DNA of 64,000 nucleotides from Desulfuromonadales bacterium (lineage in GTDB: Bacteria; Desulfobacterota; Desulfuromonadia; Desulfuromonadales; BM103). The notes below the pieces were generated by a model that did not search any database, had not been told where the DNA came from, and saw only the letters and a program-made list of their open reading frames with translations. Position numbers and translations under genes: made by a program. This document shows positions 6,350-15,084 of this stretch, piece by piece. Position 1 is the first letter of the stretch; each line of letters starts with the position of its first letter. The stretch spans positions 1-64,000 of the forward strand of contig JAQYVY010000012.1 of assembly GCA_030145195.1 (NCBI GenBank), read 5' to 3'.

Positions 6350-7945
6350 ATGATGAAAATTCAATGTCCAAATTGTAAGCATGAGGCCAATGTCCCTGAA
6401 GATAAGATTCCTGCTTCCGGCATTACCGCGAGTTGTCCTAAATGCAAAACGAAGTTCAAAGTTGAACGCGAGCAACCCCCTTCTGCACAAAAGTCTAATA
6501 TTTATTGTCCTAAATGTGGCATGAACCAGCCTCTAGCAGAAATTTGCATCAAGTGTGGTGTTGTTTTTTCAAAGTTTATAAGCGCACAAAGCCATAGAAG
6601 TGAGCAAAAAGCCAAAGAGCAGAAGATTGTGAAAGTGGAGTCAGGTCCATCAATGGATGATGAGCAAATTAAAGATGATTCTACTGATGCGGGAGAGAAA
6701 GAAAAACCTGTTCCAAAGAAACAGTTAAGCAAAAGTGATAAAAGGAACTTGTGGGTATTGGGCCTTTTGTCCTTTGGTCTTCTTGGCTCTTTAAATTGGT
6801 TTGCTCCCGTTGCCTTTTGGGTTTTTACAAGTTATTTCCTGCTCAAAAAAGGTGAAACTAAGAGAAATTCTCTTAGTATGGGCTGTGGGGCGGCCTTTAT
6901 TATTATTTTTATTCTTGGTCCATTAGCGGGAGATTCTAAGAAAACTTCAAATAGTGACAATCAGCCAAAAGTTGCTTCTAAGAATGAAGTTGTTTTAGCA
7001 GAGCCTCAAAAACCCTCGCCAGTTCAAACTGATACCGTAAATGTGGCAAAAAGTGATGTTGATATTGAAAAACTGAAATATTTTGCAAATGAAACAGCAG
7101 TCCAACTTTTGGTTTATTCGAGTGCCTCTTTTGAATGTTTGCGATATTTATTTTTCAAAGAATATAGCATCGATAAGAGCCTAATAGACGAAAGCTTTAG
7201 GCTTTATGAGAATCAAAAAGAGAAGCTTATTCAATATCGTAGTGAAATACAAATGTATAGAGATGACATTGGTTATGTCGATAGTTATATTGATTTTATA
7301 GTCGCATATGATGACATTTTCTCTTCAGCAAAGTTTATTGTTTCTGATGGGAGAAGCCCTGATAAAGAGCTAATCCTTGATGCGGCACGTAAGATTTTGA
7401 ATTATGCAAATGAATGCTCTAATTTATTTGATGATACTCTTCTGGATGATGATTCAAGTGGATCCTATGAAATATTTTTAAACTATCTTAAACGTTATGC
7501 AGTTGATGTTAAATCTATGGAGATTTATTTAGATCCAAATAGAACAAAAGACGATACTCAAATTGTTGTGGGTCAGTATGGTTTTAATGAGCATTATATT
7601 GAACATTTGACTGATAAAGAAAAAGAATCATTCATAGATCAGTTTTCTTTCGAATATAATTATAATGTTGAATATTATAGGAATATAAAGGGTATTAGAT
7701 TCATTACCAATATTGGTGATAAGTCAAATGATGTAGTATCCGTCTCTAGTAAAGTAATGTTATATGATGGAACGACACAAAGATGGAGAGAAACATATTA
7801 TTGTGGATTGAATAAATATACGTTTAACAGTTTATTTGTTTCAGACTTAAATTATAATCAATTAGATAATTCCTTTGGAAGAGATACCGCGCCAAAGAAT
7901 TTAAATTTGTTCGAGAAGATGATTTACGGAATTGTTTGCGAGTAG
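6350..7945 (+). CDS. Zinc-ribbon membrane protein of unknown function
   Basis: The AT-rich gene encodes 531 residues. The N-terminus is an MJ0042-type zinc ribbon (CPNC near residue 5, CPKC near 29) followed by a second ribbon (CPKCG near 51, CIKCG near 66). A charged linker leads to hydrophobic segments at about 133-165 and 178-193, so the ribbons face the cytoplasm. The remaining 330 residues are acidic and Tyr/Asp-rich, with no family I recognise. Two adjacent ATGs (6350, 6353) follow GTAGGGGAA. The gene stands alone between a terminator and dispersed repeats. It shares the AT-rich composition of the gene before it. Zinc binding and membrane location are well supported; function is unknown. 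Confidence 0.7.
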   Translation: MMKIQCPNCKHEANVPEDKIPASGITASCPKCKTKFKVEREQPPSAQKSNIYCPKCGMNQPLAEICIKCGVVFSKFISAQSHRSEQKAKEQKIVKVESGPSMDDEQIKDDSTDAGEKEKPVPKKQLSKSDKRNLWVLGLLSFGLLGSLNWFAPVAFWVFTSYFLLKKGETKRNSLSMGCGAAFIIIFILGPLAGDSKKTSNSDNQPKVASKNEVVLAEPQKPSPVQTDTVNVAKSDVDIEKLKYFANETAVQLLVYSSASFECLRYLFFKEYSIDKSLIDESFRLYENQKEKLIQYRSEIQMYRDDIGYVDSYIDFIVAYDDIFSSAKFIVSDGRSPDKELILDAARKILNYANECSNLFDDTLLDDDSSGSYEIFLNYLKRYAVDVKSMEIYLDPNRTKDDTQIVVGQYGFNEHYIEHLTDKEKESFIDQFSFEYNYNVEYYRNIKGIRFITNIGDKSNDVVSVSSKVMLYDGTTQRWRETYYCGLNKYTFNSLFVSDLNYNQLDNSFGRDTAPKNLNLFEKMIYGIVCE

Positions 7946-7960
7946 TCAGTGAAAGTAAAA

Positions 7961-7986
7961 GGGGCAACCCTTGATATTGGACAAAT
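7961..7986. repeat. REP-like short dispersed repeat, copy 2
   Basis: GGGGCAACCCTTGATATTGG is followed by ACAAAT, similar in plan to the copies at 251-280 and 9561-9588. Confidence 0.5.
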
Positions 7987-8039
7987 TGAAGGCAGCAACC
8001 AAAGGAATAGGATCGTTCATCTTTTCAGTCTAGGCAAAG

Positions 8040-8235
8040 GCTAAACCGACGAGTCGCGTCCCGCCAAGACGCCGTACTTTTTGTCCAGGCGGCCACAAAA
8101 AGTAAGCAAAAAATGCCTCTCTCCTGCGGAGGGCATGTCACCTGTTGTAGCTATATCACCTGCGGATCTAATGATAAGTTTAGTGCTGCGTGGCCTTGGG
8201 CTTGGGGTCTGATATATTACGGCCCCTGTTTGTTT
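8040..8235. repeat. Modular dispersed repeat, copy 3
   Basis: It contains AGTCGCGTCCCGCCAAGACG and CCGTACTTTTTGTCCAGG, then CAAAAAGTAAGCAAAAAA, matching the central modules of copy 1, followed by GCGTGGCCTTGGG and ACGGCCCCTGTTTG that correspond to its tail. Confidence 0.65.
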
Positions 8236-8326
8236 AGAGTTATGGAAATATAATAATGGTCCCATTATGTTTCCATGTTTTTGTTTTCACGATAAAACCA
8301 AAGCCATGATTGTTCAGCTTTTTACC

Positions 8327-8431
8327 CTTTGCGCCTCTGCGTCTTTGCGTTAAATACTTGGTTGTACGGCGGGTCGCATCCGGCCCGTTACAATAGGCTT
8401 TTCTGTAGATGGGTTTTATCGGCTGAAAAGC
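8327..8431. repeat. Modular dispersed repeat, copy 4 (internally deleted)
   Basis: CTCTGCGTCTTTGCGTTAAAT and CGGCGGGTCGCATC run directly into CCGGCCCGTTACAATAGG and end GGCTGAAAAGC. The central hairpin module of copies 1 and 3 is missing. Confidence 0.65.
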
Positions 8432-8712
8432 ACTGTTAGGAAGGGGCGTTGGAACTCAAGGGTCATAATACCTCTTTACTAAGGTGGAACCAAAAAACGC
8501 AAAAAAACGCAATGTGTTACCGTAAAAGCTATTCTGTATCGGACCAGCGTTTTAACGCTGGCGCAGAAGAAATATTATGGGCACGGGCGTAAACCGCAAG
8601 TGAGCTGGCCTGGAATCGGCATGATTTCAGGCCGTTGTTTATACCGTTGCGCACTCGGATCTATTCAATTAATGATCCCCTTGCGCACCAAGACAGGATA
8701 GAAGAGCATTTA

Positions 8713-9540
8713 ATGAAAATTCCAAAAAGGTTAGAACCCCTGCTTCAGGATGCCCTGATCGACGAGGTTCTGGGCCAGTTGATGAGTGGTAAAGAGTCAG
8801 AAGTTTACCTGGTGCGCTGTGGCGACGAAACCCGTTGCGCCAAAGTTTACAAAGAGATCCAACATCGCAGTTTTCACAAGCAGACGCAGTACACAGAAGG
8901 GCGCAAGGTACGCAACAGTCGCCGCTCCCGCGCCATGGAGAAACACTCCAGATTTGGCCGCAAAGAGCAGGAGGAGGTCTGGCAAAACGCCGAGGGTGAT
9001 GCCCTCCGTTGTCTGGCCGACGCCGGGGTGCGTGTCCCCAGGACCCATGGTTTTTCTGAAGGGGTCCTGATCATGGAGCTGATCGTCGATGGTGACGGCG
9101 CTGTCGCCCCGCGGCTCAATGACCTGCGCCTGACAGAAACGTTGGCTCGCGAGTACCATCGTTTCCTGATCGACCAGGTCGTGCTCATGCTTTGCGCCGG
9201 ACTCATTCACGGCGACCTCTCCGAATTCAATATACTGCTCGCCGGCGACGGGCCGGTGATCATCGATCTTCCTCAGGTCATCGACGCGGCCGCCAACAAC
9301 AACGCCAAGCGGCTCTTCACGCGGGACGTTGACAACCTCGCCACCTATTTCGGTCAGTTCGCGCCCGAGCTCCTCGCGACTGACTTTGCCGCGGAGATCT
9401 GGCACCTCTACGAAAACGGCGATCTGCAGCCCGGAACGCCCTTGACCGGCCAGTTTACATGCATTGAGAAAGCGGTCGACGAAGACCTCGTCATGCGGGA
9501 GATTGATGACGCCCGCGCGGAGGCCATGGCTAGACTTTAA
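8713..9540 (+). CDS. RIO1-type atypical serine/threonine protein kinase
   Basis: The 275-residue protein from ATG 8713 has the RIO kinase landmarks: a glycine-poor nucleotide loop (MSGKESEVYLVR), the ATP-binding Lys in CAKVYKE, the long basic flexible loop (KVRNSRRSRAMEKHSRFG), the hinge region VLIMELI, the catalytic loop LIHGDLSEFNIL with Asp and Asn, and the metal-binding Asp in VIIDLPQ. RIO proteins are kinases/ATPases, studied mainly in eukaryotic and archaeal ribosome assembly; bacterial targets are little known. The open frame extends to 8635, but the residues upstream do not fit the family. It is a single cytoplasmic gene with no evident operon partner. Family assignment is firm; substrate unknown. 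Confidence 0.9.
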   Translation: MKIPKRLEPLLQDALIDEVLGQLMSGKESEVYLVRCGDETRCAKVYKEIQHRSFHKQTQYTEGRKVRNSRRSRAMEKHSRFGRKEQEEVWQNAEGDALRCLADAGVRVPRTHGFSEGVLIMELIVDGDGAVAPRLNDLRLTETLAREYHRFLIDQVVLMLCAGLIHGDLSEFNILLAGDGPVIIDLPQVIDAAANNNAKRLFTRDVDNLATYFGQFAPELLATDFAAEIWHLYENGDLQPGTPLTGQFTCIEKAVDEDLVMREIDDARAEAMARL

Positions 9541-9560
9541 GTCGGGGCACACAAGAATAG

Positions 9561-9588
9561 CGGGGTCAGCCCGTTAAGATTGGACAAA
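9561..9588. repeat. REP-like short dispersed repeat, copy 3
   Basis: CGGGGTCAGCCCGTTAAGAT followed by TGGACAAA matches the word set of copies 1 and 2. It lies 20 bp after the RIO kinase stop codon. Confidence 0.55.
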
Positions 9589-9758
9589 GAGAAGGGACCA
9601 TTAAGATATCTTTCGATGCGACAATTCATTTTGGTTCACAATTAGTGGCCTAAGAAGACCATTCTCCGTATCTTTATTCACTTAAGTGATCCAGGTGTGA
9701 TCGGTTTGAGATAAGCCTGTGACTTGAGCCCTGGCTAAAATCGAGAGCGGTTCCAGGT

Positions 9759-10493
9759 GTGTCTGCAAGCGAAGAAACTCTTGCCCGGCGCAGGTATAAA
9801 TTCTATTCTGACAGCATGCAACCCTTCCCCACGATTCTGAATGATTATCGCCATCTGCTTGGCACGGTCGACGATTGGTTCAATCGCTGCTTACAAGCCG
9901 GTGGCAGCCGTTTGGGCTGTCGCGGCGGTTGTAACGCCTGCTGTCGATCCCTGTTTGACATCACACTGCTCGATGCCTGGCTCCTGCGCGATGCTTTTGC
10001 ACAATTGCCTCAATCGACCCGGAGCAGCGTTCTCAACCGATGTGAAGTGCGATTACAGCAACTGCGGCAGCGTTGGCCGCGATTGCAGTCGCCGTTTCTG
10101 CTGAATGGCCTGCCAGATGAAGAGTGGGTAGAGACGCCGGAGGAGGATGAAACACCCTGTCCGCTGCTTGATGAACAAGGCCTCTGTCTGGTCTATGCGT
10201 CCCGGCCGTTAACCTGTCGCCTGCATGGCCTGCCCAATATTGACTGTTCGGGAGAAGATTTCGAGGGAACGGTCTGCACCCTGCATCAGGGGGATCCTTT
10301 TACTCTTGCCGATGAGGTTCTACATTGGCCGTTTCGCAATCTGTTTGTTCGTGAGATCGAGATGTTTCGGGATTTTACGAAACATTTGACCGGTTCAGCG
10401 TATTTAGAACTGAATACCTTTATTCCGCTTGCGTTGTTAGCTGATTATGCAGCGGTGGATTGGGCACAGCTGGTTCTAGAAGACCCCCGGTGA
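9759..10493 (+). CDS. YkgJ family cysteine cluster protein
   Basis: The 244-residue protein carries the CxxCxxCC-type cluster of the YkgJ/FliB-like family: CRGGCNACCR (around residues 54-63), then CPLLDEQGLCLVYASRPLTC and a later HGLPNIDC and GTVCTLH. The family probably binds zinc or an Fe-S cluster and its role is unknown. The GTG at 9759 gives the longest frame; an ATG at 9816 (MQPFPTILNDYRHLL) fits the conserved start of relatives, though neither has a good ribosome-binding site. It is soluble and cytoplasmic. It is the first of several same-strand genes leading into the rhodanese/arsenic group, with a 49-bp gap to the next gene. Confidence 0.8.
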   Translation: MSASEETLARRRYKFYSDSMQPFPTILNDYRHLLGTVDDWFNRCLQAGGSRLGCRGGCNACCRSLFDITLLDAWLLRDAFAQLPQSTRSSVLNRCEVRLQQLRQRWPRLQSPFLLNGLPDEEWVETPEEDETPCPLLDEQGLCLVYASRPLTCRLHGLPNIDCSGEDFEGTVCTLHQGDPFTLADEVLHWPFRNLFVREIEMFRDFTKHLTGSAYLELNTFIPLALLADYAAVDWAQLVLEDPR

Positions 10494-10542
10494 GGCAGGC
10501 CTTGGAAGAGAACGCCCACAAGCCAAAGCGGACGTCACCGCA

Positions 10543-11025
10543 ATGAGAATTATGCCGAAGATATCGAAAATCACAGTCTATCAATGGAGCAGTAACGGTC
10601 TGCGTTATCTACTTGCCGCCCTGTTCCTCTGGGCTGGCATCGCCAAGTTGATCGATCCGAAAAGTTTTGCCCGAAGTATTGATGCCTTCGACATCGTCCC
10701 GGACGATTGGCTGGTCGCTGTCGCCATCGGTCTCCCGGTTATCGAGATCCTGATCGCTCTTGTTGTTCTTTTGCGTTGGCCGTGCGGCTTGCCGCTCATG
10801 GCGGGATTATTGTTACTGTTTATCGGCGTGCTTTGGTACGGTGTGCTCAGTGGCCTCAATGTCGACTGTGGGTGCTTTTCTCTCGCTGAACAGGATTCGC
10901 AGACCTCTCTTCTGCAGGCGTTCTGGCGGGATTGGTTGATGTTGGCCGCTGTTTGCTATATTTTTGCTATAGACCGTATCTTAAAATCACACCAGCAACA
11001 GGTTGGTGTGACTGTAGATCCCTGA
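10543..11025 (+). CDS. MauE/DoxX family redox-associated membrane protein
   Basis: The 160-residue protein has four predicted membrane helices (residues about 20-38, 58-80, 83-103 and 122-142). The first contains GLRYLLAALFLWAGIAKLID, a signature of MauE/DoxX proteins, and the third is followed by the paired-cysteine motif NVDCGCFS shared by MauE-like members. Such proteins are thought to move electrons or disulphides across the inner membrane. It is followed after 15 bp by a secreted rhodanese, which makes a sulfur- or thiol-linked role likely. ATG codons at 10543 and 10552 are both possible starts. Family is clear; substrate unknown. Confidence 0.82.
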   Translation: MRIMPKISKITVYQWSSNGLRYLLAALFLWAGIAKLIDPKSFARSIDAFDIVPDDWLVAVAIGLPVIEILIALVVLLRWPCGLPLMAGLLLLFIGVLWYGVLSGLNVDCGCFSLAEQDSQTSLLQAFWRDWLMLAAVCYIFAIDRILKSHQQQVGVTVDP

Positions 11026-11040
11026 ACTGGAGAGATTGAG

Positions 11041-11556
11041 ATGAACTGTTATAGAATGATGAGCACTGCGGTTGCTGCCATGATGTTTAGCTGTTTTTTA
11101 GTGGCTCCGGCCTTTGCGCTCGACTGGGGCTCAAAGGAACTGGTGACTGAGCAGATTGCTGTCAAGCTGACCCGGGAAGTTATTAAGGGAGGCTATGAAA
11201 TTGTGCGCACTGATGAATTGAAAGGTTGGATCGATTCGGGGAAGGAGATGTTGATTGTTGATACCATGCCTTATGCTGACAGTTACGTGAAACAGCACCT
11301 TCCGGGTGCCGTGCAATTCGAGTTCCCGATCAAAGAAATGGCAGAGTTGGATGAGCAGACCCAGGCCGAGTATCTGAAACTTCTGGGTGAGGATAAAGAT
11401 CAGCTCCTGGTCATCTACTGTGGCTTTACCAAGTGCGGTCGCAGTCACAACGGTGCACTCTGGGCCCAGCGGTTAGGGTACACCAACGTTTACCGGCATC
11501 CAGGAGGAATCAAGGCTTGGGCACAAGCTGACTATCCGGTCGAGAAAGGCCAGTAA
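11041..11556 (+). CDS. Periplasmic rhodanese-like protein
   Basis: The 171-residue protein has a signal peptide (cleavage likely after APAFA, near 26) and one rhodanese domain. Its active-site loop YCGFTKCGRSH carries the catalytic-position Cys127 plus a second Cys132. The upstream CDC25-like region is VDTMPYADSYVKQHLPGA. Rhodanese domains move sulfane sulfur between donors and acceptors; a pair of Cys in the loop would also allow a disulphide. ATG 11041 follows GGAGAGATTGAG. It lies 15 bp after the MauE-like gene, so the two are probably co-transcribed, and 168 bp before arsC. A role in periplasmic thiol or sulfur handling is inferred. Confidence 0.85.
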   Translation: MNCYRMMSTAVAAMMFSCFLVAPAFALDWGSKELVTEQIAVKLTREVIKGGYEIVRTDELKGWIDSGKEMLIVDTMPYADSYVKQHLPGAVQFEFPIKEMAELDEQTQAEYLKLLGEDKDQLLVIYCGFTKCGRSHNGALWAQRLGYTNVYRHPGGIKAWAQADYPVEKGQ

Positions 11557-11724
11557 CAAGAATTCTCCCGTGCCTCGAAGTTTTCGCCTTACCAGCAAAA
11601 GCACGCAAAAGCGAACGAAGCACCACGCCAAGACCAGAAGGTTGGTTGGTTTTGCGGTATGGTTCCTCTGTGCCACTGCGATAGCATCTTGTTTAGATTA
11701 TAATTTCGAAAAGGATTGCCGTAA

Positions 11725-12153
11725 ATGACCGATAAAAAACGGGTGTTGTTTCTCTGCACCGGCAACTCCTGCCGTAGCCAGATGGCAGACGGCCTGATTA
11801 ACCACGACTTTGCTGACCGAATTGAGGCCTTTTCGGCGGGCACCGAGCCGCATGGTTTGAACCTGAAGGCGACGCAGGTCATGGCTGAGATCGGCATTGA
11901 TATCTCCGGCAACAACTCGGACCATCTCAGCCAATATGAGGGACAACCTTTCGACTGGGTCATCACCCTCTGTGGGGATGCCAATGAAAAATGCCCGCTC
12001 TTTTTTGGCGAGGTGCAGCGCATCCATATCGGTTTCGACGATCCGCCCAAGGCTACCGGCAGTGCCGATGAAGTCCTGAATGTCTATCGGCGGGTGCGTG
12101 ATCAAATCCGCCAAGAGTTGAGTGATTTTTTCCGTCGCGAACTGACTAAATAA
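11725..12153 (+). CDS. arsC: Arsenate reductase, thioredoxin-coupled type
   Basis: The 142-residue protein is of the low-molecular-weight phosphatase-like ArsC family. The nucleophile loop is CTGNSCRS with Cys11, Cys16 and Arg17; the redox pair Cys83 and Cys90 (LCGDANEKCP) matches the Cys82/Cys89 pair of Staphylococcus aureus pI258 ArsC; and the general-acid Asp lies in FDDPP. It reduces cytoplasmic arsenate to arsenite, with electrons from thioredoxin. ATG 11725 follows AAAAGGATTGCCGT. A TATAAT (11699-11704) just upstream could be a -10 box, though no good -35 accompanies it. ACR3 follows after 15 bp. No ArsR regulator gene is present in the vicinity. Confidence 0.92.
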   Translation: MTDKKRVLFLCTGNSCRSQMADGLINHDFADRIEAFSAGTEPHGLNLKATQVMAEIGIDISGNNSDHLSQYEGQPFDWVITLCGDANEKCPLFFGEVQRIHIGFDDPPKATGSADEVLNVYRRVRDQIRQELSDFFRRELTK

Positions 12154-12168
12154 AAAGGGGAGTCCATC

Positions 12169-13236
12169 ATGGAACATGGCCTGACCAAAAAGCTTTCTTT
12201 TCTGGATCGCTACCTGACACTGTGGATTTTTCTCGCCATGTTTATCGGTGTCGGAGTCGGTTGGCTATTCCCTGGGGTCAAGGGTGTGGTCAACGCTTTT
12301 TCGGTCGGCACCACCAATATTCCGATTGCCATCGGCCTGATCTTGATGATGTATCCACCCTTGGCCAAGGTCAAATACGAGGAATTGGGCGAGGTCTTTC
12401 GCAACCGCAAAATCCTGGGGTTGTCGCTGCTGCAGAACTGGGTGATCGGCCCCATTCTGATGTTCCTGCTGGCCATCACCTTCTTAAGCGGTTATCCAGA
12501 ATATATGGTCGGCCTGATTATGATCGGTCTGGCTCGCTGCATTGCGATGGTGATCGTCTGGAACGAATTGGCCAAAGGCAACGCCGAATACTGTGCCGGG
12601 CTAGTCGCTTTCAACAGTATCTTTCAGGTGCTCTTCTACAGTGTTTATGCCTGGCTCTTTATTACCGTTTTGCCGCCGCTGCTGGGGCTTGAAGGCGCCA
12701 TCGTCGAAGTCACCATCGGTCAGATTGCCGAGAGTGTCTTTATTTATCTCGGCATCCCCTTTCTGGCGGGGATTATCACTCGGTACACGCTTATCCCGAT
12801 GAAGGGCCGCGAGTGGTACGAACAGACCTTTATTCCGAAAATAAGTCCGATCACCTTGATTGCCCTGCTCTTTACCATCCTCGTGATGTTCAGCCTGAAA
12901 GGTGAGCTGATCGTCTCTATCCCGATGGACGTGGTGCGGATCGCAATCCCATTGTTGATCTACTTTGTCATCATGTTCCTGGTCAGTTTCATGATGGGGG
13001 TTAAGGCCGGGGCTGATTACAGCAAGACCGCGACCATCGCCTTCACCGCATCGGGCAATAACTTCGAATTAGCTATCGCAGTATCGGTGGCCGTATTTGG
13101 CCTGGACTCCGCGGTCGCTTTTACCGCTGTGATCGGTCCGTTGGTCGAAGTTCCGGCCTTGATTGCGCTTGTTCACGTGGCGTTCTGGTTGCGGAAACGG
13201 TTCTTTGTCGATGATTTGCCATCAAGCATGAGCTAG
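12169..13236 (+). CDS. acr3: ACR3 family arsenite efflux transporter
   Basis: The 355-residue protein has about ten hydrophobic segments and the ACR3 landmarks: [20 protein letters not shown] at the N-terminus, [21 protein letters not shown], the conserved cysteine in [14 protein letters not shown], and [20 protein letters not shown] near the end. It expels arsenite (and perhaps antimonite) across the inner membrane using the proton gradient. ATG 12169 follows AAAAAGGGGAG and the gene is 15 bp after arsC, so reductase and exporter are one unit. Length is normal for the family. Confidence 0.93.
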   Translation: MEHGLTKKLSFLDRYLTLWIFLAMFIGVGVGWLFPGVKGVVNAFSVGTTNIPIAIGLILMMYPPLAKVKYEELGEVFRNRKILGLSLLQNWVIGPILMFLLAITFLSGYPEYMVGLIMIGLARCIAMVIVWNELAKGNAEYCAGLVAFNSIFQVLFYSVYAWLFITVLPPLLGLEGAIVEVTIGQIAESVFIYLGIPFLAGIITRYTLIPMKGREWYEQTFIPKISPITLIALLFTILVMFSLKGELIVSIPMDVVRIAIPLLIYFVIMFLVSFMMGVKAGADYSKTATIAFTASGNNFELAIAVSVAVFGLDSAVAFTAVIGPLVEVPALIALVHVAFWLRKRFFVDDLPSSMS

Positions 13237-13317
13237 AGGCGAGAGACCGCGACAAACTATTGCTCTAGTGGGCTATCCCGCTTATAGTGAGCTATATTTT
13301 ACAATCTGGAGGCGCCC

Positions 13318-13758
13318 TTGATTCCCAAGCAATTTCGAATTCACATCGTGCTTATTATCTCCGTTCTGGCAATGATTGTGGTGCCGATGATTCCTAAAAA
13401 AGTCGACCCGGAAAAGGCCCAGGCGGCCACCACCGCGGCGACGTATTTTCTGGAACAGGTTGACGCCGGAGCTTACGCAAACAGCTGGCAAACTTCTGCC
13501 GCACTGTTAAAAGAAAAGATCCCGCAAGCGGATTGGGTGGAAAAGCTCTCTAAGGCGCGAACCCTTTCCGGTGCCCTGGTCTCGCGCCAGCAAGACGATC
13601 TCAGCTACTCCACCAGCGCCCTTGATAGCCCCGACGGCGAATATGTCTTGATGGTCTTTGTCTCCAAGTTTGAGCGTGCACCAAGCGTCGAAGAAACCCT
13701 CACGGTGATGCTTGATCAAGACAACCGCTGGCGGGTCGCGGGCTACTTTATGCAATAG
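13318..13758 (+). CDS. DUF4019 domain protein, exported or membrane-anchored
   Basis: The 146-residue protein starts at a TTG preceded by TCTGGAGG. A single hydrophobic segment (residues 8-25) acts as a signal anchor or signal peptide. The rest matches the DUF4019 plan: AATYFLEQVDAGAYANSWQTSA, then a VSRQQDD segment, FVSKFERAPSVEETLTVML and a final DNRWRVAGYFMQ. The domain resembles NTF2-like folds and has no established function. It lies 81 bp after acr3 and could be part of the same transcript, but nothing ties it to arsenic. Confidence 0.8.
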   Translation: MIPKQFRIHIVLIISVLAMIVVPMIPKKVDPEKAQAATTAATYFLEQVDAGAYANSWQTSAALLKEKIPQADWVEKLSKARTLSGALVSRQQDDLSYSTSALDSPDGEYVLMVFVSKFERAPSVEETLTVMLDQDNRWRVAGYFMQ

Positions 13759-13826
13759 GTCTACCTTCTTTACCATCGCTTCCTCGCGGATTCAGGTTAA
13801 ACTGTAACAGGCAAGGGAGTCTCACT

Positions 13827-15068
13827 ATGAAAAACCGCCCAGAGGTGCAAACGCCGCTACCGGACCGCAGTAAAGCCAAGGCGCTGTATGAAAAACAGCT
13901 CCCTGGCCACAAAGCCACTTTACTCAAACTGGTTCAGGAGGTTCGGCAGGTTCTCGAACCGCATGGACTGGCCCCGGCTATAAAATTCCGCATCAAAAGT
14001 TTTGATGCCTATTTTGACAAACTGCGTAAGCTGAAGTCCTCAGCGGGGAACAATCGCGCGTCAACCATCACCGATTTTTTCGGCCTGCGCATCATCTGCC
14101 CTTTTCTAGAAGATATCGAGACGGTCGAACGCTTGATCGCCGCCCAGTACGAAGTTGTGGCCACGGAATACAAGGCCGACCAGCATTCTTTTCGGGAGTT
14201 CGGCTACGACTCTGTACACTTGACAGTCCGGCTTGGCAACATGCTCTCCGGGCGGCTTGTTCCGGGGGTCAGAAAGGTCTGCGAAGTTCAACTCCGTACT
14301 ATTTTGCAGGACGCCTGGGCCGAGGTGGAGCACGAGTTAGTCTACAAATCGGACATCACCCTGCCGAACCAATCGATCCGCCGCAAGCTGGCCTCACTCA
14401 ACGCTACCCTGACTCTTTCAGATTTGATTTTCCAGGAAATCCGCGACTATCAGAAGGCCTTGCGCAAGCATGGTCGTAACCGCCGGGCCAGTCTGGAGTA
14501 CAATCTGGACTCCATACAGTTGCTGGCTATGGCGCAATCGGTCGCAACGGAAATGGACTCGCCAGCGGGTTCGGTTCCGATCCCGTCGATTATGACCAGC
14601 CGTCTGGAGAAGGTTATGCTGCGTGCGCTCGAAGCTCACAGCAACCAGGACCTGGAAGGTGCCATCGAACGCTACGGTCAGCTGCTTGGGATGAGGCTTG
14701 ACCGCAAAATCCGCAGCCTGGTCTACAACCATCGTGGTATGGCATATTTTGCCTCAGGAGAGTTGCACAAGGCCCTCGGGGATTTTGCCAAAGCGATCAG
14801 CTACGATCAAGATTGTGATCGCGGCTATATCAATCGTGGCCGCTGTTACCGGAAGATTAAAAAATATGACCGCGCCCTGGAAGACTTTAGTAGAGCGCTT
14901 AAGCTTAACCCGAGTCTGGCTGACAGCTACTTTGGCAGAGCTCTGGTCTATTACGACATGAAGCAATTCGCCCGCGCCAAAGTTGACTGCGAAAAAGCTC
15001 TCGGCATTCAAGCTGATTACCAGCCAGCGCGCGAACTCATCAAAACCATCCATCAGGAAATACTCTAA
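13827..15068 (+). CDS. RelA/SpoT-domain (p)ppGpp synthetase with C-terminal TPR repeats
   Basis: The 413-residue protein has a nucleotidyltransferase domain of the RelA/SpoT type in residues about 25-200: FRIKSFDAYFDKLRK, the metal-site region TDFFGLRIICP, EFGYDSVHLTVRL, and CEVQLRTILQDAWAEVEHELVYKS (equivalent to the EIQIRT and WAEIEH blocks). No HD hydrolase domain is present, so it should only make alarmone from GTP/GDP and ATP. Residues about 285-410 are three or more tetratricopeptide repeats (ALGDFAKAISYDQD, ALEDFSRALKLNPS), probably a protein-binding module. ATG 13827 follows AAGGGAG. The TPR fusion distinguishes it from the plain small alarmone synthetases. Catalytic activity is likely, not proven. 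Confidence 0.87.
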   Translation: MKNRPEVQTPLPDRSKAKALYEKQLPGHKATLLKLVQEVRQVLEPHGLAPAIKFRIKSFDAYFDKLRKLKSSAGNNRASTITDFFGLRIICPFLEDIETVERLIAAQYEVVATEYKADQHSFREFGYDSVHLTVRLGNMLSGRLVPGVRKVCEVQLRTILQDAWAEVEHELVYKSDITLPNQSIRRKLASLNATLTLSDLIFQEIRDYQKALRKHGRNRRASLEYNLDSIQLLAMAQSVATEMDSPAGSVPIPSIMTSRLEKVMLRALEAHSNQDLEGAIERYGQLLGMRLDRKIRSLVYNHRGMAYFASGELHKALGDFAKAISYDQDCDRGYINRGRCYRKIKKYDRALEDFSRALKLNPSLADSYFGRALVYYDMKQFARAKVDCEKALGIQADYQPARELIKTIHQEIL

Positions 15069-15084
15069 GCGGAACCATTGTCCC

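Larger units (their letters stand above)
7946..8712. other. Repeat-filled intergenic stretch
   Basis: The 767 bp after the zinc-ribbon gene contain a REP-like unit and two modular repeat copies (listed separately), an 8-bp inverted repeat CCAGCGTT/AACGCTGG at 8544-8561, and no credible gene. Open frames upstream of 8713 fused to the kinase frame lack family similarity. Confidence 0.55.

Noticed and set aside
8797-9552. 251-codon minus-strand frame opposite the RIO kinase
   Set aside because: Antisense shadow caused by GC-rich codon use; the kinase motifs on the plus strand are decisive.
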